Source: Kribbella sp. CA-293567 (GTDB lineage: Bacteria > Actinomycetota > Actinomycetes > Propionibacteriales > Kribbellaceae). From it: a DNA stretch of 64,000 bases. Below are positions 41,368 to 49,764 of the stretch, piece after piece. A model generated the notes under the pieces. The model was not told the DNA's origin, searched no databases, and worked only from the letters and a program-made list of their open reading frames with translations. The stretch spans positions 5,394,001-5,458,000 of the forward strand of contig NZ_CP114065.1 in assembly GCF_027627575.1 (NCBI RefSeq), read 5' to 3'. Position 1 is the stretch's first letter, and each line of letters starts with the position of its first letter. The translations under genes were made by a program, and so were the position numbers.

Positions 41368-42012
41368 TTAACGCTGGGGATCGTCGCTCATGACGGGCTC
41401 GGGCAGCGACCCGGCGTTCCACTCTTCTATGCGCCAGCCGTGGCGGCCGGGGAGGAGGGAGACCCAGTTGCAGTTGGAGAGGCCTCCGAAGGCCGGCCAG
41501 TGGGCTTTGGGGATGCCCAGGAAGAGGCAGATGCCTACTCGGGCTGCGAGGCCGTGGGTGGCTACGACGATGGTGTCTTCGGGTGTGCCGGACTCGATGG
41601 CTCGCAATAGGGCGGGGGCGAAGCGTTCGGCGACCTCTTCGACGGTTTCGCCGGCGGTGCCGCGGCGTTGGGGTTCACCGGAGCGGATGCGGAGGGCGGC
41701 TTCGGGGTGGATGGCGGCGAGTTCGTCCATCGTCATGCCGGCCCAGTCGTCCACATTGATCTCGCGGAGGGCTTCATCGTACTCGACCTTCAGGCCTGTG
41801 AGAGCGGCGAGTTCAGCGGCGGTCGCGGCGGCGCGCTGGAGGTCGCTGGAGAAGAGCCGGGTGGGGGCCAGGGAGGCCAGGCGCGCGGCGGCGGCGCGCG
41901 CCTGGGCGACACCCACCTCGTCGAGGGGGATGTCGGCCTGGCCCTGGATCTTGTCCTGCAGGTTCCACTCGGTCCGGCCGTGGCGCCAGACGATCAGCCG
42001 ACCCGCGGTCAT
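41368..42012 (-). CDS. Histidine phosphatase family protein (phosphoglycerate mutase-like)
   Basis: The 214-residue protein has the catalytic RHG motif in IVWRHGRTEWN near residue 10, the second Arg block LFSSDLQRAAATA, the Glu in EINVDDWAGMT, and the second His in IVVATHGLAARVG. These form the phosphohistidine centre. Relatives are broad phosphatases or 3-phosphoglycerate/glucosyl-3-phosphoglycerate phosphatases. The start overlaps rsfS by 4 bases, so it is the last gene of the nadD-rsfS unit, a common actinobacterial order. Confidence 0.93.
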   Translation of the reverse strand: MTAGRLIVWRHGRTEWNLQDKIQGQADIPLDEVGVAQARAAAARLASLAPTRLFSSDLQRAAATAAELAALTGLKVEYDEALREINVDDWAGMTMDELAAIHPEAALRIRSGEPQRRGTAGETVEEVAERFAPALLRAIESGTPEDTIVVATHGLAARVGICLFLGIPKAHWPAFGGLSNCNWVSLLPGRHGWRIEEWNAGSLPEPVMSDDPQR

Positions 42013-42458
42013 TCGGCCGTGGTGGAGGATCCGGCGGCGGGCGTGGTGTCCTCGTCGGCGGAGCGGTCGGCCACCACCGGCGTCGCGACGGTGCCGTCGG
42101 CGCCCGGGAGCGGGATGATCGGGCAGTCGCGCCAGAGCCGCTCGAGGGAGTAGAAGTTGCGCTCCTCGTCGTGCTGCACGTGGACCACGACCTCGAGGTA
42201 GTCCAGCAGCACCCAGCGGCCTTCGCGGGCGCCCTCGCGGCGCACCGGCTTGGCGTCGAAGTCGACCCGGAGCTTGTCCTCGATGGCGTCCACGATCGCG
42301 CGGACCTGGCGGTCGTTGGAGGCGGACGCGACCAGGAAGGCGTCGGTGATGGCGAGCTGCTCGGAGACGTCGAACGCGAGAACGTTCTCGGCCTTCTTGT
42401 CGTGGGCCGCCTCGGCAGCCGCGGTGAGCAGCTCGATGGCGCGTTCGGTGGCAGGCAT
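42009..42458 (-). CDS. rsfS: Ribosomal silencing factor RsfS
   Basis: The 149-residue protein of the DUF143/Iojap family contains the signature AFDVSEQLAITDAFLVASASNDRQVRAI and EGREGRWVLLDYLEVVVHVQ-like core near residue 75-95. RsfS binds L14 on the large ribosomal subunit and blocks subunit joining when nutrients run low. A Thr/Ala/Asp-rich tail of about 35 residues extends past the normal end. It follows nadD by 28 bases and overlaps the phosphatase gene. Confidence 0.95.
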   Translation of the reverse strand: MPATERAIELLTAAAEAAHDKKAENVLAFDVSEQLAITDAFLVASASNDRQVRAIVDAIEDKLRVDFDAKPVRREGAREGRWVLLDYLEVVVHVQHDEERNFYSLERLWRDCPIIPLPGADGTVATPVVADRSADEDTTPAAGSSTTAE

Positions 42459-42486
42459 TGCGGTCCTTTGCTAGTGGTGCAGGTGA

Positions 42487-43107
42487 CTAGTGGTTGGTGT
42501 AGAGGTCACGCTTGGCGATGTACTGGACGATCCCGTCGGGCACCAGGTACCAGGTCGGGTTGCCCTTCGCGACGCGCTGGCGGCACTCGGTGGAGGAAAT
42601 CGCCAGCGCCGGTACCTCGAGCAGCGTGATCCGCTCCATCGGGAGCCGGTCGAGCGGCAGTTCCTGCGAGCTGTACCCCGGCCGGGTACAGCCGACGAAC
42701 TGGGCCAGCTTGAACATCTCGTCGACGTCGCGCCAGGTCAGGATCTGGGCCAGCGCGTCGGCACCGGTGATGAAGAACAGTTCCGCGTCCGGGTAGAGCC
42801 TGGCCAGGTCGCGCAACGTGTCGATCGTGTACGTCGGTCCGGGCCGGTCGATGTCGACCCGGCTGACCGAGAACCGTGGGTTGGAGGCGGTCGCGATGAC
42901 CGTCATCAGGTAGCGGTCCTCGGGGGGTGAGACCGCGCGGTCCAGCTTCTGCCAGGGCTGGCCGGTCGGAACGAAGATCACCTCGTCGAGGTCGAAGTAC
43001 GACTGCACCTCGCTCGCCGCGACCAGGTGGCCGTGGTGGATCGGGTCGAACGTGCCACCCATCACGCCTAGGCGGCGGCCTGGTCGCATCCGCTCCGGGG
43101 TATCCAC
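42487..43107 (-). CDS. nadD: Nicotinate-nucleotide adenylyltransferase
   Basis: This 206-residue enzyme transfers AMP to nicotinate mononucleotide in NAD synthesis. The nucleotidyltransferase motif GGTFDPIHHGHLVAA lies near residue 17, and the ISSTECRQR motif (ISTxxR type) near residue 170. The start is GTG at 43107, with an ATG six codons on as an alternative. It is the first gene of the unit nadD-rsfS-phosphatase. A small membrane protein gene ends 18 bases upstream on the same strand. Confidence 0.96.
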   Translation of the reverse strand: MDTPERMRPGRRLGVMGGTFDPIHHGHLVAASEVQSYFDLDEVIFVPTGQPWQKLDRAVSPPEDRYLMTVIATASNPRFSVSRVDIDRPGPTYTIDTLRDLARLYPDAELFFITGADALAQILTWRDVDEMFKLAQFVGCTRPGYSSQELPLDRLPMERITLLEVPALAISSTECRQRVAKGNPTWYLVPDGIVQYIAKRDLYTNH

Positions 43108-43125
43108 GTCAGTTCGTTCCGCCGC

Positions 43126-43284
43126 TCAGCTGTGCGGCCGGCCCTTGCCCAGGATGACGGTGACCAGCACCAGTGCGACCAGGACGACCAGGGTGAACCC
43201 GCCGTACCACCAGGGCGAGATGTGCGAAGCCTCGCTGGCGGCTTCTTCGGCGGCCGCGAACTGCGGCAGGAGGTAGGCAAGCAT
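43126..43284 (-). CDS. 52-residue single-pass membrane protein upstream of nadD
   Basis: It begins MLAYLLPQFAAAEEAASEAS with ATG at 43284, has one hydrophobic helix (GGFTLVVLVALVLVTVILG) and a short basic tail. Small proteins with this layout often precede nadD in actinomycetes, which supports it being a gene. The function is unknown. It ends just upstream of nadD and is probably in the same transcript. Confidence 0.7.
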   Translation of the reverse strand: MLAYLLPQFAAAEEAASEASHISPWWYGGFTLVVLVALVLVTVILGKGRPHS

Positions 43285-43364
43285 GAGGCGAAGCCTATCT
43301 CTTGCCCACCAACAAGAGCGCGACCGGTGGGCTGGTAGCCGCAACCGGTCGCGCGAGAGGTAGG

Positions 43365-43493
43365 TCAGCTGTGGCGGATGTAACGCGTCAGCAGCCGGCG
43401 CCAGGTGGAGGGACCGCTGTGGTCGCGCTGGTGGATCGCGGCGACACGGCGCATCTCGTCGATGTGGGCACGGGCAACTTCGGGGGTGATCAT
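43365..43493 (-). CDS. 42-residue basic hypothetical protein
   Basis: An ATG at 43493 with a GAAGGAAAC ribosome site opens a frame of 42 residues: MITPEVARAHIDEMRRVAAI, then HQRDHSGPSTWRRLLTRYIRHS. It looks like two helices with a positively charged second half. It is divergent from the Lrp-type regulator. The frame is short, so the main support is the good ribosome site, strict codon third-position GC and the lack of any other feature. The function is unknown. Confidence 0.55.
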   Translation of the reverse strand: MITPEVARAHIDEMRRVAAIHQRDHSGPSTWRRLLTRYIRHS

Positions 43494-43634
43494 GTTTCCT
43501 TCACAGGGTTGTCGTGGAGCTCGGAGCGGGTGGCTTCGATAGTTGAAATTGTACGCTAAATGTTACGAGAACTCAAACGAATTGAAGGCAGATCAGAAGA
43601 TCTCCCTACGAATCTGCGGTAAACGGAGGATGGC

Positions 43635-44084
43635 ATGGACGCGATCGATCGACAGCTCGTCGAGGCGCTGCGAGCGAACGGGCGCTCCAGCTGGGCTGAG
43701 CTGGGCCGCGTGGTCGGTTTGTCCGGGCCGAGCGTGCAGGAGCGGGTGCGGCGGCTGGAGGAGCGCGGGGTACTGCTCGGGTACCGCGCGGTGGTCGCAC
43801 CGGAGCAGGTGGGACTGGGGACCAGCGCGCTGGTCGGGCTGTTCCAGCGCGACGACGTGGAGACGGACGAGATCGTCGCCGGCGTGCGCGAGATCCCGGC
43901 CGTGGAGGACTGCTGGTTCGTGGCTGGTGATCAAGAACTGGTGGTGAAGGTGCGCGTCTCGGACGTCACCCAACTGGAGGCAGTGGTGGGCACTCTGCGG
44001 CGGGTCAACGGTGTGGTGCGGACACGGACGACAGTGGTCCTGTCGACTCGCTGGGAGGCGCGTCCGGCTCCACTGCCGGAGTAG
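43635..44084 (+). CDS. Lrp/AsnC family transcriptional regulator
   Basis: A 149-residue protein with an N-terminal helix-turn-helix (DAIDRQLVEALRANGRSSWAELGRVVGLSGPSVQERVRRLEERGVL) and a C-terminal RAM/ligand domain with ETDEIVAGVREIPAVEDCWFVAGDQELVVKVRV. Lrp-type regulators sense amino acids and bind as dimers or octamers. The upstream spacer (43494-43634) is unusually AT-rich and should hold its promoter and operator. It is convergent with the MFS gene, leaving only 9 bases between them. Confidence 0.93.
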   Translation: MDAIDRQLVEALRANGRSSWAELGRVVGLSGPSVQERVRRLEERGVLLGYRAVVAPEQVGLGTSALVGLFQRDDVETDEIVAGVREIPAVEDCWFVAGDQELVVKVRVSDVTQLEAVVGTLRRVNGVVRTRTTVVLSTRWEARPAPLPE

Positions 44085-44093
44085 CAGCCGGTA

Positions 44094-45290
44094 CTACGCC
44101 GCGCCACGTGCCGTCGGCTGTTGCTCTGCCGCTTGACGGTGACTGGAGGCGTACGTCAGGTAGAGAGCAGCGGCGGCGACCAGGGCCAGCACGGCCGCCG
44201 CCGGGTAGAGAAGACGCGGGTAGTGCTGGTAAGTGGTGCCACCCAGTGCGGGAGCCAGGAACATGCCTGAGATTGAGGCGGCGGCGTACAGGCTGGAGTA
44301 GCGGCCGGTCATGCCCTCCGGAGCCGAGTCGGCCACATGAGCCGTGGCGGTGGGCTTGTAGAGCATCTCGCCGCCAGTGATGAACACCGCGGCGACGGCG
44401 GCGCCCGCTAGAGCCGGCCAGACGCCAATGACAGCTAGGCCGACGCCGACCAGGACGAAGCCGGTAGCGATCACGCGGAACGAGTTGTGGTTGCGCAGTC
44501 GAATGGCCAGTGGAGCCTCCAGCAGGACGATGGCCACCGAGCTAGCCCCAATCAGTACGCCGTACGCGACCGCTGGTGAGCCCGCATCCCGCAGCAACAG
44601 CGGCAGCGTGGCGTAAAGCTGCCGATAGACGGTGTCGACCACCACGATCGCCAGCAGCAGGACAACGATCGACCGATCCCGCCGCAGCGCGCGCCACACT
44701 CCAGTAGCCTGCGCTGCGACCACTCGCGTCGCGGCGGGCACCCAACGCCAGATGATCAGCGCCAGCACCACGCTGCTGACCGCATCGATGATGAAGACCA
44801 GCGAGAAGTCGTACGCCGCCAGCAGGCCGCCGAGCGGTGGGCCGATGATGAAGCCGGCATTGCTGGCCGAGCGCGAGAGCGCGATCCCCTCTCGTCGCCG
44901 GTCAGCAGGGAGCGCCGTGGCGACCAGGGCGCTCAGGTTGGGTCGGCAGGCTCCCCCGCACAGCCCCGCCACAGCAGCCAGGACAGGCAGCACAGCGACA
45001 GGGACGACAGGCATGGCCAGAGAAGCGGCGGCCCAGCTGAGCTGACTGGCGACCGCCGCACCGCGCAGGCCGAAGCGGTCGCCGATCCAGCCGCCGGAGA
45101 GGTTGCCGAGCAACAAGCCCACGCCGTACGCCGCTGCGGCGAAGCCCGCGTGCTGCGGGGACATCCCGCGGTCCTCGACCAGGTAGAGCGTGAGGTAGAT
45201 CCACGCGAGCGAACCTGCGGAGCTGACCAACTGGCCGAGCATCACGGCTTTGATCCAGGCAGGAAGGTCCCGCACGCGTTGCCAGTACAT
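44094..45290 (-). CDS. MFS transporter, drug-efflux type
   Basis: The 398-residue protein starts at ATG 45290 (MYWQRVRDLPAWIKAVMLGQ); the upstream extension overlaps the operator region. Twelve membrane helices are predicted, with the MFS motif GNLSGGWIGDRFGLRGAA between helices 2 and 3 and RREGIALSRSASNAGFIIGPPLGG at helix 5. It probably exports a small molecule. It is divergent from the HxlR-peroxiredoxin gene, and a palindrome between the two suggests redox- or drug-responsive control. Confidence 0.92.
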   Translation of the reverse strand: MYWQRVRDLPAWIKAVMLGQLVSSAGSLAWIYLTLYLVEDRGMSPQHAGFAAAAYGVGLLLGNLSGGWIGDRFGLRGAAVASQLSWAAASLAMPVVPVAVLPVLAAVAGLCGGACRPNLSALVATALPADRRREGIALSRSASNAGFIIGPPLGGLLAAYDFSLVFIIDAVSSVVLALIIWRWVPAATRVVAAQATGVWRALRRDRSIVVLLLAIVVVDTVYRQLYATLPLLLRDAGSPAVAYGVLIGASSVAIVLLEAPLAIRLRNHNSFRVIATGFVLVGVGLAVIGVWPALAGAAVAAVFITGGEMLYKPTATAHVADSAPEGMTGRYSSLYAAASISGMFLAPALGGTTYQHYPRLLYPAAAVLALVAAAALYLTYASSHRQAAEQQPTARGAA

Positions 45291-45311
45291 CCGCCGCCCC
45301 CAGGTAGAGTC

Positions 45312-45328
45312 AGTTCCCAAGAGGAACT
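45312..45328. promoter_or_regulatory. Palindrome AGTTCC-N5-GGAACT between MFS and HxlR genes
   Basis: The perfect inverted repeat AGTTCCcaagaGGAACT sits in the 79-base divergent spacer. It is the most likely binding site of the HxlR-domain protein, which would control both its own gene and the MFS exporter. Confidence 0.65.
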
Positions 45329-45369
45329 TACAGACCCGGATAGCGTGGGAGCAAGCGGAGGAGGTCGGC

Positions 45370-46275
45370 GTGCGCCGTAGCAGCTACTCCCCCGAGCCCG
45401 ACTGCGCGATCGCCCAGTCGCTCGGGGTGGTCGGTGACGGATGGGAGTTGCTGATCGTCCGCGACCTGGCGCGCGGGCTGGACCGGTTCGAACTGCTGGC
45501 GGAATCGCTGCGGATCTCGCGGAAGGTGCTGACCGAGCGGCTGAACAGCCTCCTCGACAGCGGAGTCGTGGAGCGCGTCGCGTATCAGGACCGGCCGGTC
45601 CGGCATGCCTACCGGCTGACGCCTCGCGGCCGTGCGCTGCTGCCCGTGCTCGTCGCCTTGCAGGACTGGGGCGACCGCTGGCTCCTCGGCGACGGCGAAC
45701 TGACCGGGACCAATGCGACAGAAGACGCACCGAGTCATCGCGTCCACGAACTGGTGGGCCGGAGGGTTCCGGACGGCCTGCTGCTTCCGGTCGGCGCCGA
45801 TGGTGAACGTTCCACGGCGGCGCACGACGTCGTACTGCGGGACGTGGTGGACGTCGCTGCCCGGGCGACCGTGGTCTTCGGCTATCCGGCCACCGGGCGC
45901 CCGAGCAAGCTGCCGGCCGGATGGGACGAGATCGAAGGCACCACCGGCTGCACCCTGGAGAACAAGTTGTTCGCCGAACGCGCCGCGGAGTTCGCCGCGG
46001 CCGGAATCACCGTCCATGGCGTGAGCACCCAGCGCCCGGACGAGCAACAGGCTTTTGCTGAACTGGAGAAGATCCCGCACGTGTTGTTGTCCGATACCGA
46101 TCTGACTCTCGCCGCCGCGCTCCGGCTGCCGACCTTCCGCGCCGGCGGCTACGCACGGCTCAAGCGGCTGATGCTGGTGGTCGCGCCGACGCGTGAGATC
46201 ACCGCCGCTCTCTACCCGATCACCGACATCCCGGCAGCGATCAGCTGGGCCTACGACACGGCCGGCCAGTCGTGA
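45370..46275 (+). CDS. HxlR winged-helix regulator fused to a peroxiredoxin-like domain
   Basis: The 301-residue protein starts with GTG at 45370. Residues about 10-105 form an HxlR DNA-binding domain: DCAIAQSLGVVGDGWELLIVRDL with Cys at 12, then LRISRKVLTERLNSLLDSGVV. Residues about 135-300 resemble redoxin/peroxiredoxin proteins, with GTTGCTLENKLFAERA holding a Cys at 194 in the peroxidatic position. Both Cys residues could sense oxidants. The next gene overlaps by 4 bases (GTGA). It probably regulates the divergent MFS exporter through the palindrome at 45312-45328. Confidence 0.88.
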   Translation: MRRSSYSPEPDCAIAQSLGVVGDGWELLIVRDLARGLDRFELLAESLRISRKVLTERLNSLLDSGVVERVAYQDRPVRHAYRLTPRGRALLPVLVALQDWGDRWLLGDGELTGTNATEDAPSHRVHELVGRRVPDGLLLPVGADGERSTAAHDVVLRDVVDVAARATVVFGYPATGRPSKLPAGWDEIEGTTGCTLENKLFAERAAEFAAAGITVHGVSTQRPDEQQAFAELEKIPHVLLSDTDLTLAAALRLPTFRAGGYARLKRLMLVVAPTREITAALYPITDIPAAISWAYDTAGQS

Positions 46276-46961
46276 CGCCGGTGGACATCTGGTGGGGCCG
46301 TACCGCAGACGCGCGGCCTGGCCTGGTCGGTGAACTGGATGCGTCCGAGCGGGCCCGCCTGACCGCCTACGCGCGGGACGAGGACAAGAGTCGTTTCCTC
46401 GTCGGCGCCACCATCGTCCGGCGGGTGCTGTCGATCAAGCTAGAGCTGCCACCGAGGGACATCCAGCTCGATCGCACCTGCCCGGACTGCGGTCGCCAGC
46501 ACGGCAAGATCAGCGTCGACGGCATGCAGCTCTCGGTGTCGCACTCCGGCGACCGCGTCGTCGTGGCCTTCCATCCGACCGCGGCGGTGGGCGTCGACGT
46601 CGAGCTGATCAACCCCTCGATCGACGCTGATTCGCTCGCCTCGGTGAGCCTGTCCACCCTGGAGGCCGCCGAGCTGGCCGGCTTCGAACCGGCGGCGCGA
46701 GCGCGCGCGTTCACGCAGTACTGGACTCGCAAGGAAGCCGTCGTGAAGGCGACCGGTGACGGCATCCGGGCGGACCTGCGCAAGGTGATCGTCAGCGCGC
46801 CGAACCAGCCGCCCGCACTGCGCGAGTGGGCCGAGTACGACGGTCCGGTGCGGCTCGTCGACCTGCCGGCGGGCGTCGAGTACGCCGCCACGCTGGCGAT
46901 CCTGTCCGAGCACACCCCCGAGGTCCGCTCCTTCGACGCCGCCCCGCTGCTCAGGTCCTGA
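46272..46961 (+). CDS. 4'-phosphopantetheinyl transferase superfamily protein
   Basis: The 229-residue protein of the Sfp type activates carrier proteins of fatty acid, polyketide or nonribosomal peptide synthases by adding phosphopantetheine from CoA. Visible motifs: LSVSHSGDRVVVAF, the Mg-binding GVDVELINPS, and WTRKEAVVKATGDGI near residue 155. The GTG start overlaps the stop of the HxlR fusion gene, so the two are coupled. It is convergent with proA, overlapping by 11 bases. Confidence 0.93.
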   Translation: MTPVDIWWGRTADARPGLVGELDASERARLTAYARDEDKSRFLVGATIVRRVLSIKLELPPRDIQLDRTCPDCGRQHGKISVDGMQLSVSHSGDRVVVAFHPTAAVGVDVELINPSIDADSLASVSLSTLEAAELAGFEPAARARAFTQYWTRKEAVVKATGDGIRADLRKVIVSAPNQPPALREWAEYDGPVRLVDLPAGVEYAATLAILSEHTPEVRSFDAAPLLRS

Positions 46962-48195
46962 GCTGGCCCTCACCGATCACGACGTACTTCGTCGAGGTCA
47001 TCTCCGGCAGGCCCATGGGACCGCGAGCATGCAGCTTCTGGGTGGAGATACCGATCTCGGCACCGAACCCGTACTCGCCGCCGTCGGTGAAGCGGGTGCT
47101 CGCGTTGACCACCACCGCCGCCGAGTCGACCGCCTGCACGAAGCGCCGCGACGCCGCCTGCGAACGGGTGACGATCGCGTCGGTGTGCGCCGAGCTGTAC
47201 TTGCGGATGTGTTCGACCGCCGCCTCCAGCGAAGGCACCACGGCGGCCGACAGGTCGAGTGAGCTGTACTCCGTGCCGTAGTCCTCGTCCGTCGCCGCGA
47301 CGATGTCCTTGCCGGCAGCAACAACTGCCGGATCGCCGTGGACGGTCACTCCGGCCTCCGCCAGCGCAGGCAGCGCCTTCGCCAGGAACTCCTCCGCGAC
47401 CTCCGCGTGCACCAGCAGCGACTCGGCTGCGTTGCAGACGCTCGGCCGTTGGGTCTTCGAGTTGAGCAGGATCGCCAGCGCGAGGTCGAGGTCCGCCTCG
47501 GCGTCGACGTACACATGGCAGTTGCCGACGCCGGTCTCGATCACCGGCACGGTGGACTCGGTGACGACGGTCTGGATCAGGCCGGCACCACCACGCGGGA
47601 TCAGTACGTCGACCAGCCCGCGCGCCTGCATGAGTTCCTTGACCGCCGCCCGGTCGCCGGGCACGCCTTGGATCACGTCGGCCGGCAGACCGGCCTCGGT
47701 CACCGCGGACCGCAGTACGGCGATGATCGCCGCGTTGGACTCCGCGGCGGACGACGAGCCGCGGAGCAGCACCGCGTTACCCGACTTGAGGCAGATGCCG
47801 GCCGCGTCGGCGGTGACGTTCGGACGCGCCTCGTAGATGATCCCGACGACGCCGAAGGGGACGCGCACCTGGCGGAGCTCCAGCCCGTTCGGCAGGGTGT
47901 AACCGCGGACGACCTCGCCCACGGGGTCGACCAGTCCGGCAAGCTGCTCCAGCCCGGCTGCCATCGCATCCACCCGGGACGGGTCGAGCGCGAGCCGATC
48001 GACGGTCGACTCCGGCGTACCGGCCTCGCGCGCGGCGGTGACGTCCTTCGCGTTGGCCGCGACGATCGTCTCGGTACCGGCTCGCAGCGCCGCCGCCATG
48101 GCGTGCAGCGCGGCGTCTTTGGTCGCTCGTGATGCCGCCGCGAGCGCGTACGAAGCCTCGCGGGCATTGCGGCACAGTCCGATGATCTCGCTCAC
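46951..48195 (-). CDS. proA: Gamma-glutamyl phosphate reductase
   Basis: The 414-residue enzyme reduces gamma-glutamyl phosphate to glutamate semialdehyde in proline synthesis. It has the aldehyde-dehydrogenase fold with GVVGIIYEARPNVTADAAGICLKSGNAVLLRGSSSA, the catalytic Cys in TGVGNCHVYVD near residue 225, and the NASTRFTDGGEYGFGAEIGIST block. It is in the same direction as proB, but a serine hydrolase gene is inserted between them. Confidence 0.97.
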   Translation of the reverse strand: MSEIIGLCRNAREASYALAAASRATKDAALHAMAAALRAGTETIVAANAKDVTAAREAGTPESTVDRLALDPSRVDAMAAGLEQLAGLVDPVGEVVRGYTLPNGLELRQVRVPFGVVGIIYEARPNVTADAAGICLKSGNAVLLRGSSSAAESNAAIIAVLRSAVTEAGLPADVIQGVPGDRAAVKELMQARGLVDVLIPRGGAGLIQTVVTESTVPVIETGVGNCHVYVDAEADLDLALAILLNSKTQRPSVCNAAESLLVHAEVAEEFLAKALPALAEAGVTVHGDPAVVAAGKDIVAATDEDYGTEYSSLDLSAAVVPSLEAAVEHIRKYSSAHTDAIVTRSQAASRRFVQAVDSAAVVVNASTRFTDGGEYGFGAEIGISTQKLHARGPMGLPEMTSTKYVVIGEGQLRT

Positions 48196-48264
48196 CGTCC
48201 CATCGTAGGGCGATCCCCCGTCGCGCTGCGCGGTCGTCTCAGCCGGGCTCGCCGACCAGCGCGT

Positions 48265-49698
48265 CTACGAGACGTCGGGACGGGTCATCAGCGGCGATCG
48301 CAGATGCAACTCCAGGCTGGGGCCGGTCAGCGGAACGGTCGTCCACGTCGCGATTGCCGTTCCCGCGCCGGAATCGACGGTGAGACGAACCCGGTGCGGG
48401 GTGGTGATCACGTACAGCTCGGCGACGAACAGGTCGCCCTGCCAGGCGCCGCTTGCGACCACTGGCCGGCCGAGGGGCGAGCTTTCCAGCCAGCCCTCGT
48501 GGCTGACAGCGATCTTGAGGGTCTCCCCCAGTTGCAGCTGCCACCCGTCGTTCGTCGGCTCGACGGCCACAGAGGTTCCCTCTGGGAGAGCCGAGTTCTC
48601 GGCCGAGGCATCGACTGTCGCCTGGGCCGAACGCTCCGGCGCGGCGGAGCCCTGCACCGGGGTCAAGGACAGTCGCCGCAGTCGAGCGGCGAGCAGTTCG
48701 TCGTCCTGGGCACTGCCCGCGCCGTCCTCCAGACCTGGCAGGAGGCAGTCCCAGAAGGCGCCCGGCAGCGGGTGACCCTCAACGACATTGGCGGTCACGA
48801 CGATGACGAGATCGTGCGACGGAACCACGACACATTGCTGGCCGAAGGCACCGTTCCCGAAGTAGCCGTGCCGCGACCCCCAGAACTGGTAGCCGTACCC
48901 GCAGAGAAAGTCCGGGTTGGCCAGGTCGTCCTCGGGCGGCAGAGTCTCGATGTGCTGCCTGGTCGCCAGCTCCACCCAGTCGCGCGGGACCAACTGCCTG
49001 CCGTCCCGGACGCCTCCGCGCAGCAACAGCTCACCGAAAGCCGCGATGGCCTCGGTGGTCAGATGCAGGCCGTGGAACCCGAACGCGGCACCGCTCGCCA
49101 CCCGGTCCCACTCGGCGCCCTCGATCCCCATCGGCCGGAACAGGCGCTGATCGAGAAACTCCGGAAGCCCTTGCCCTGTCAGGCGTTCGATGATCCGGGC
49201 CAGCACGAAGGTGGTCGCGTTGTCGTAGGTGTGCCTGGTTCCCTCGGGCTCGGTGAACGGTACGCGCAGGAAGCCCTTCACCAGATCGTCCGGCTCGAGC
49301 TGCCACGCCTCTTCGAGGCTGTCCGTGCTGTGCCCGGCCGTCATGGAGAGCAGGTGATGCACGGTGAGGCGGCGTCCCTGCTCGGCGATGTCGTCCGGTA
49401 CGTGGTCGGGCAACAGCTCGACCACCAGGTCGTCCAGCGAGAGCAACCCGTCGGCGATCACGAGTCCCACGGCGATCGAGGTGAACGATTTGGTCAACGA
49501 GTAAAGGAGATGCGGGCGCTCGGCGGAGTACGGCGTCCACCAGCCCTCGGCGACGACTTGGCCGCGACGCACCACCATGAGGGAGTGACACTCGACGGAA
49601 TCCGCCGCGAGCCGGTCCAGCAGCGCGATGACCCCCCGGGACGAGACTCCCGCGGCGGACGGCGTCGAACGCGGCAGAAGCATCCGCTGAGAAGACAT
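48265..49698 (-). CDS. Serine hydrolase, beta-lactamase/class C family
   Basis: The 477-residue protein has the active-site SxxK at residues 67-70 (SLTKS) and a YDN motif (HTYDNATTF, near residue 158) typical of class C beta-lactamase-like esterases and D-aminopeptidases. No signal peptide is visible. The C-terminal 130 residues form a beta-rich extra domain. It lies between proB and proA on the same strand, 66 and 69 bases away, interrupting the usual proBA pair. The substrate is unknown. Confidence 0.9.
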   Translation of the reverse strand: MSSQRMLLPRSTPSAAGVSSRGVIALLDRLAADSVECHSLMVVRRGQVVAEGWWTPYSAERPHLLYSLTKSFTSIAVGLVIADGLLSLDDLVVELLPDHVPDDIAEQGRRLTVHHLLSMTAGHSTDSLEEAWQLEPDDLVKGFLRVPFTEPEGTRHTYDNATTFVLARIIERLTGQGLPEFLDQRLFRPMGIEGAEWDRVASGAAFGFHGLHLTTEAIAAFGELLLRGGVRDGRQLVPRDWVELATRQHIETLPPEDDLANPDFLCGYGYQFWGSRHGYFGNGAFGQQCVVVPSHDLVIVVTANVVEGHPLPGAFWDCLLPGLEDGAGSAQDDELLAARLRRLSLTPVQGSAAPERSAQATVDASAENSALPEGTSVAVEPTNDGWQLQLGETLKIAVSHEGWLESSPLGRPVVASGAWQGDLFVAELYVITTPHRVRLTVDSGAGTAIATWTTVPLTGPSLELHLRSPLMTRPDVS

Positions 49699-49764
49699 GC
49701 AAGGACCGTAACAAGCCCCACAACCGATTTAGGGCTCGCCGAACTCCGTTGCCGGTACGCCGTC

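Noticed and set aside
40790..41422. 210-codon minus-strand frame across the tRNA-Ala gene
   Set aside because: It passes through the tRNA, terminator and purine-rich spacer; Ser/Pro/His-rich and repetitive because of the DNA bias.
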